Below, one piece after another: positions 5,981-9,137 of a DNA stretch of 9,137 bases. The notes beneath the pieces are model-generated. The model was not told the origin of the DNA. It did no database searches and was given only the letters and a program-made list of their open reading frames with translations. The translations under genes and the position numbers were made by a program. Source of the stretch: Candidatus Limnocylindria bacterium (GTDB taxonomy: Bacteria; Chloroflexota; Limnocylindria; QHBO01); the NCBI GenBank assembly GCA_030146365.1, contig JASLBU010000197.1, positions 1 to 9,137 on the forward strand, read 5' to 3'. How positions within the stretch are numbered: position 1 is the stretch's first letter; the number at the start of each line of letters is the position of its first letter.

Positions 5981-7486
5981 ATGACATCCACGCCCTCCGC
6001 CGACGGCCGACCGCTGCGGCTCCGCATGGCCCCCAGCCCCACCGGTCCGCTCCATATCGGCACCGCCCGGACGAGCCTCTACAACTACCTCACCGCGCGC
6101 CACCTCGGCGGAACGTACGTGCTGCGCATCGAGGACACCGATGCCGCCCGCAACACCGTCGAGTTCGAGGCGGACATCATCGACAACCTGCACTGGCTGG
6201 GCATCAGCTGGGACGAGGGCCCGCAGGTCGCCGGTGGCCGGGACATCGGCGACTACGGGCCATACCGGCAGAGCGAGCGGATGGACCGATACGCCGCCGA
6301 GGCGAGCCGGCTCCTCGAGGACGGCCATGCGTACCGGTGCTGGTGCACGGCGGAGGAGCTCGACGCCGTCCGCCGGCAGCAGGAGGCCGCCAAGGAGCCG
6401 CCGCGCTACAACCGGCGCTGCCTGAACCTCACAGATCCGGAACGTGCGTCCCTCGAGGCCGAGGGGCGGCCGTCGGTCATCCGCTTCCGGGTGACGGCCG
6501 AGAAGGTGGGCTTCGACGATCTGATCCGCGGCGAGGTCGAGTTCGACAACGCCTTGCTGGGTGACTTCGTGATCGTCCGCAACGATGGCGTCCCGCTCTA
6601 CCACTTCGTGGTGGTCGTCGACGACGAGGCGATGGAAATCACCCATGTCGTGCGCGGCGAGGACCACCTGTCGAACACGCCGAAGCACATCGCCCTGATC
6701 CGGGCGCTCGGCTACCGGGAGCCGCGGTTCGGCCACATCCCGCTCATCCTCAACGCGGATCGCACGAAGATGAGCAAGCGGAAGAGCCAGACGGCGATCA
6801 GCGCCTACCGCGAGCAGGGGTATCTGCCGGAGGCGATGATCAACTTCATGGCGTTCCTCGGCTGGTCCCCCGGCACGGAGGAGGAGATCTTCAGCATCGA
6901 CCAGCTCGCCGGCCGCTTCGAGCTCGAGAAGGTCCACAAGGCTGGCGCGGTATTCGACCGGGACCGCCTTGACCATCTCAACGGGGTCTACATCCGCTCG
7001 ATGAGCGACGAGCAGCTGGCCCTCCGACTGCGGCCATGGGTACCGGAGTCGGTCACCGACGACGGGCTGCTGCGCCTCGTTCCGCTGGTGAAGGAGCGGC
7101 TGGTGCGGCTGGGCGACGTTGCCGAGCTCCTCGGCTTCGTGTGGGAGGCCGACGCGGTCGTTGCCAGCTGGTACGGCGCGGAGCTGCTCCTCCCGAAGAA
7201 GGTCGGGCCCGACGAGGCGCGGACCGCGCTGCAGCGCGCGCGCGAGGTGCTCGCGTCGGTCGATGACGCCGACTTCGCGGCCGACCACCTGGAGCAGGTG
7301 GCCCGCAACGCCGCCGATGCCGCAGGTATGAAGGCCGGCGCGTTCTTCACGCCGCTTCGCGTGGCGGTGACCGGGCGAACCGTCTCGCCGCCCCTGTTCG
7401 AATCGCTCGAGCTGCTCGGGCGTGACAGGGCGCTGGCGCGGATCGACACCGCGGTGGACAAGCTCGCGCAGGGCGTGCCGGCATGA
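5981..7486 (+). CDS. gltX: Glutamyl-tRNA synthetase
   Basis: A 501-residue class I aminoacyl-tRNA synthetase that charges tRNA with glutamate in the cytosol. The HIGH-type motif is PSPTGPLHIGTA (18-29) and the KMSKS-type motif is KMSKR (263-267). The Rossmann active site also shows LRIEDTD and HVVRGEDHLSNTPKH. CWC and a later RYNRRC recall the zinc-binding insertion of some bacterial GluRS. Length and the C-terminal anticodon-binding alpha-helical region are normal. ATG 5981 is preferred; the frame stays open upstream but overlaps the hydrolase gene and encodes nothing GluRS-like. Whether it is discriminating or also makes Glu-tRNA(Gln) cannot be decided without seeing glnS or gatCAB. Its TGA overlaps the next gene's ATG. 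Confidence 0.97.
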   Translation: MTSTPSADGRPLRLRMAPSPTGPLHIGTARTSLYNYLTARHLGGTYVLRIEDTDAARNTVEFEADIIDNLHWLGISWDEGPQVAGGRDIGDYGPYRQSERMDRYAAEASRLLEDGHAYRCWCTAEELDAVRRQQEAAKEPPRYNRRCLNLTDPERASLEAEGRPSVIRFRVTAEKVGFDDLIRGEVEFDNALLGDFVIVRNDGVPLYHFVVVVDDEAMEITHVVRGEDHLSNTPKHIALIRALGYREPRFGHIPLILNADRTKMSKRKSQTAISAYREQGYLPEAMINFMAFLGWSPGTEEEIFSIDQLAGRFELEKVHKAGAVFDRDRLDHLNGVYIRSMSDEQLALRLRPWVPESVTDDGLLRLVPLVKERLVRLGDVAELLGFVWEADAVVASWYGAELLLPKKVGPDEARTALQRAREVLASVDDADFAADHLEQVARNAADAAGMKAGAFFTPLRVAVTGRTVSPPLFESLELLGRDRALARIDTAVDKLAQGVPA

Positions 7487-8232
7487 GCGTCGAGGAACCA
7501 CGGCTCGGAGAGCACGCGCCCAGGCTCGAGGAGCTGAGCGACGTGGAGCTCCTCGTGCCGATTCGCTCCTCTTCCGGCCAGGCGGTCGATGCGTCGCGGC
7601 TCGACACGGAAGCGTTCCGTCACGGCACCGATGACGAGGGCGAGCGCTTCATCGCGGCGTTCACGACTCCCGAGCTCCTCGCCGAACTGGGTCCACCTGG
7701 AAGCGATCACGTGCGGCTTCCTGCACGCGAGCTGTTCGAGCGGGCGGACGCGGCGCACGAGCGCGTGGTCGTCGACGCCGGCGGCTCGACGCAGGTCGAG
7801 ATCCCGACCGGCGTGCTGCCGTTCCTGGCCGCGGGAATCGACCCCAACCGGCCGGACGCCCTGCGCGCCCGAAGCCCAATCGGCGGCCTCGCCACGCTCG
7901 AGGTTCCGGAGCAGGTTCCGGATCCTTTCGGCCGGGAGCTGCGGGCCGCCCTCGAGGACCTCGACAAGGTCGAGCGGGCATGGCTGCTGCGGGCCGGGAC
8001 CGCCTGGACGGCCGGCATCCGGATGGACCCCGAGGCGCTCCTCGCAGACTTCGACGCGGTGCGCAACCGGCTCCACGCCGTCGCCACGGAGCACCTCGGA
8101 TCGCGTCGCCTGCTCGCGGTCACCGACCTGAGGGCGCCGGCGCTGCGGGCGATGTACGACGCCACGGCGGCCCCGTTCTACGTCCGGCGTGCGCCGCAGA
8201 AGGGTTTGCTCTCCAGGCTGTTCGGGGGCTGA
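7483..8232 (+). CDS. SseB-like protein
   Basis: A 249-residue soluble protein. Residues 17-118 follow the SseB N-terminal pattern: ELLVPIRSS, ERFIAAFTTPELLAEL, the HVRLPARELFERA stretch, VVVDAGGSTQVEIPTGVL. Residues 163-238 resemble the SseB C-terminal part and end in APFYVRR. SseB was named for enhanced serine sensitivity in E. coli; its molecular function is poorly understood, and related domains recur in actinobacterial and other proteins. The start ATG overlaps the gltX stop as ATGA, so translation is probably coupled to gltX. The tail GLLSRLFGG is a short basic-hydrophobic end. The gene is convergent with the alcohol dehydrogenase fragment, with 3 bp between the stops. Family call is moderate to good; no biochemical role is claimed. 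Confidence 0.72.
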   Translation: MSVEEPRLGEHAPRLEELSDVELLVPIRSSSGQAVDASRLDTEAFRHGTDDEGERFIAAFTTPELLAELGPPGSDHVRLPARELFERADAAHERVVVDAGGSTQVEIPTGVLPFLAAGIDPNRPDALRARSPIGGLATLEVPEQVPDPFGRELRAALEDLDKVERAWLLRAGTAWTAGIRMDPEALLADFDAVRNRLHAVATEHLGSRRLLAVTDLRAPALRAMYDATAAPFYVRRAPQKGLLSRLFGG

Positions 8233-8235
8233 GGG

Positions 8236-8820
8236 TCAGGGGACGAGAACGATCCGTCCCGCGACCTTCCCGGCGCGCAGGCGCTCGTGCGCCGCGGAAG
8301 CCAACGCGAGTGGCATGGTCTCCGTGCCCCAGCGGAGCTTCCCGCGTCGGGCCAGGCGGACGACATCCCGCAGATCCGCCGCCGAGCCCCATGCGACCGT
8401 CGTGATCCAGGCCTCGATGGCGGGGCGCTCGAATCCGAACGTGAGGGTGCCCCCCGCTTCCCCGACGAGCAGGATGGCTCCGCCGGGAGCGACGACCTCC
8501 GCCGCGTGGGCGAGGGTCGCGTCCGTGCCGACGAAGTCGAGCACCACGTTCGCCGGACCGCCCAGCCCGCGCACCGTCAGCGACGGCTCCACCTCCAGCA
8601 GCCCGACGTCGGCCCCGAGCTGGCCGGCGCGCTCCAGGCGCTCCGGGTCGATCTCGCGCACGCCGATCACGAGCGAGCGCCCTCCGGCCGGAAGCAGGCG
8701 GAGCATCTGCAGGGCGAACTGACCGAGAGCTCCCGCGCCGATGACGAGCACGCGTGCGCCCTCGACGAGCCATGGCTCGGCGCGACGGACGGCCCGGTAC
8801 GCCGTGATGCCGGCATCGCC
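8236..8820 (-). pseudogene. Zinc-type alcohol dehydrogenase, C-terminal NAD-binding half only (5' truncated at inversion junction)
   Basis: About 194 residues remain of a medium-chain NAD(P)-dependent alcohol dehydrogenase. It starts at GDAGITAYRAVRR and contains the Rossmann nucleotide-binding motif VLVIGAGALGQFA, then the VVLDFVGTDATL and GGAILLVG strands, and the family-typical end AGKVAGRIVLVP. It resembles arabinose or secondary-alcohol dehydrogenase-like members. The GroES-like N-terminal domain, which carries the zinc ligands and catalytic residues (about 150 residues), is absent: upstream of 8820 the reading changes abruptly to antisense of a second copy. The in-frame ATG at 8865 encodes a short non-homologous leader and is not a real start. 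As drawn it could not be active. If the junction is an assembly artefact, the true gene is intact in the genome. Confidence 0.85.
8551..8820 (-). repeat. Left arm of imperfect inverted repeat within the alcohol dehydrogenase
   Basis: The reverse complement of this segment matches 8868-9137 base for base without gaps. There are 13 differences in 270 positions (about 95% identity), 11 of them synonymous third-position changes; the two amino acid changes are Val to Leu and Gln to Glu. The match stops at the window edge, so the repeat may be longer. Confidence 0.95.
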
Positions 8821-8829
8821 ACCTGGTGG
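8819..8829. other. Inversion junction between the two dehydrogenase copies
   Basis: CCACC-T-GGTGG is a short perfect palindrome around 8824, exactly where minus-strand dehydrogenase sequence ends (8820) and plus-strand dehydrogenase sequence begins (8823). A small palindrome at the pivot is typical of template switching or fold-back joining during replication, amplification or assembly. Confidence 0.6.
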
Positions 8830-9137
8830 CCATCGGCGACCTCGACCCGGCATCGGCCGCCCCACTCGGCGACGCGGGCATCACGGCATACCGGGCCGTC
8901 CGCCGCGCCGAGCCATGGCTCCTCGAGGGCGCACGCGTGCTCGTGATCGGCGCGGGAGCGCTCGGTCAGTTCGCCCTGGAGATGCTCCGCCTGCTTCCGG
9001 CCGGAGGGCGCTCGCTCGTCATCGGCGTGCGCGAGATCGACCCGGAGCGCCTTGAGCGCGCCGGCCAGCTCGGGGCGGACGTCGGGCTACTGGAGGTGGA
9101 GCCGTCGCTGACGGTGCGCGGGCTCGGCGGTCCGGCG
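8823..9137 (+). CDS. Second alcohol dehydrogenase copy, internal fragment (5' lost at junction, 3' cut by window edge)
   Basis: An open frame of 105 codons begins with LVAIGDLDPASAAPL, the segment that normally precedes the GDAGITAYRAVRR block in this dehydrogenase family, and continues through VLVIGAGALGQFALEML to the window edge. It therefore carries 15 residues the minus-strand copy lacks. The GroES-like catalytic domain upstream is again missing, because the junction at 8820-8823 replaces it. There is no start codon of its own. It is a head-to-head, 95%-identical homologue of the minus-strand fragment. The reading frame is intact and differences are mostly silent, so this sequence comes from a functional gene, either of a related strain or of a paralogue. 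Confidence 0.85.
   Translation, partial: MVAIGDLDPASAAPLGDAGITAYRAVRRAEPWLLEGARVLVIGAGALGQFALEMLRLLPAGGRSLVIGVREIDPERLERAGQLGADVGLLEVEPSLTVRGLGGPA
8868..9137 (+). repeat. Right arm of imperfect inverted repeat within the alcohol dehydrogenase
   Basis: Pairs with 8551-8820 in inverted orientation with no indels. The 47-bp spacer (8821-8867) is coding sequence of the right-hand copy, not unrelated DNA. The arm reaches the window edge and its full length is unknown. Confidence 0.95.

Noticed and set aside
5903..7501. 532-codon minus-strand open frame opposite gltX
   Set aside because: It is exactly antisense to a secure glutamyl-tRNA synthetase gene and has no recognisable domain; long antisense frames are expected at this GC content.
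8236..8865. Complete 209-residue minus-strand dehydrogenase starting at ATG 8865
   Set aside because: Residues before GDAGIT come from the antisense of the second copy, not from a dehydrogenase, so this start is a product of the junction.
1..9137. CRISPR array, tRNA or rRNA gene, insertion sequence, phage or defence system
   Set aside because: Looked for on both strands; no spaced direct repeats, cloverleaf or T-loop signature, transposase, integrase, nuclease or toxin-antitoxin pair was recognised.

Overview
The window is GC-rich (roughly 70%) bacterial DNA, densely packed with mostly ordinary housekeeping genes on both strands. Gene content, very high GC and probable leaderless transcripts suggest a high-GC lineage such as a Chloroflexota (Limnocylindria-like) or actinobacterial organism. 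That placement is an impression from protein style, not a proof. The right edge looks like a metagenome contig end.

Layout, left to right: a thioredoxin-coupled arsenate reductase (arsC, minus strand, cut by the left edge); a 238-bp intergenic region with a small DnaA-box cluster and an inverted repeat; uracil phosphoribosyltransferase (upp, minus); a divergent MFS transporter; a bactofilin followed closely by a type II-family L-asparaginase (both plus, probable operon); a DUF554 membrane protein (minus) whose stop codon overlaps the asparaginase stop in one CTAG; a divergent SGNH/GDSL lipoprotein hydrolase; glutamyl-tRNA synthetase (gltX) with an SseB-like gene coupled to it by an ATGA overlap; and a zinc-type alcohol dehydrogenase fragment (minus).

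The last ~320 bp hold a second, head-to-head copy of the alcohol dehydrogenase. It is 95% identical over at least 270 bp, and 11 of its 13 differences are synonymous. Both copies lack their 5' part at the junction. This is the strongest anomaly here. It is most simply a contig-end chimera of two strain haplotypes, less likely a real inverted duplication.

The genes do not form one pathway. They cover detoxification (arsC), pyrimidine salvage (upp), cell architecture (bactofilin), amino acid metabolism (asparaginase), translation (gltX) and transport. I found no RNA gene, CRISPR array, insertion sequence, phage gene or defence system. Subtler signals worth checking are the DnaA boxes in front of arsC, a recurring TAnnnT hexamer 6-10 nt before four start codons (probable leaderless mRNAs), and a 29-residue C-terminal tail on Upp.
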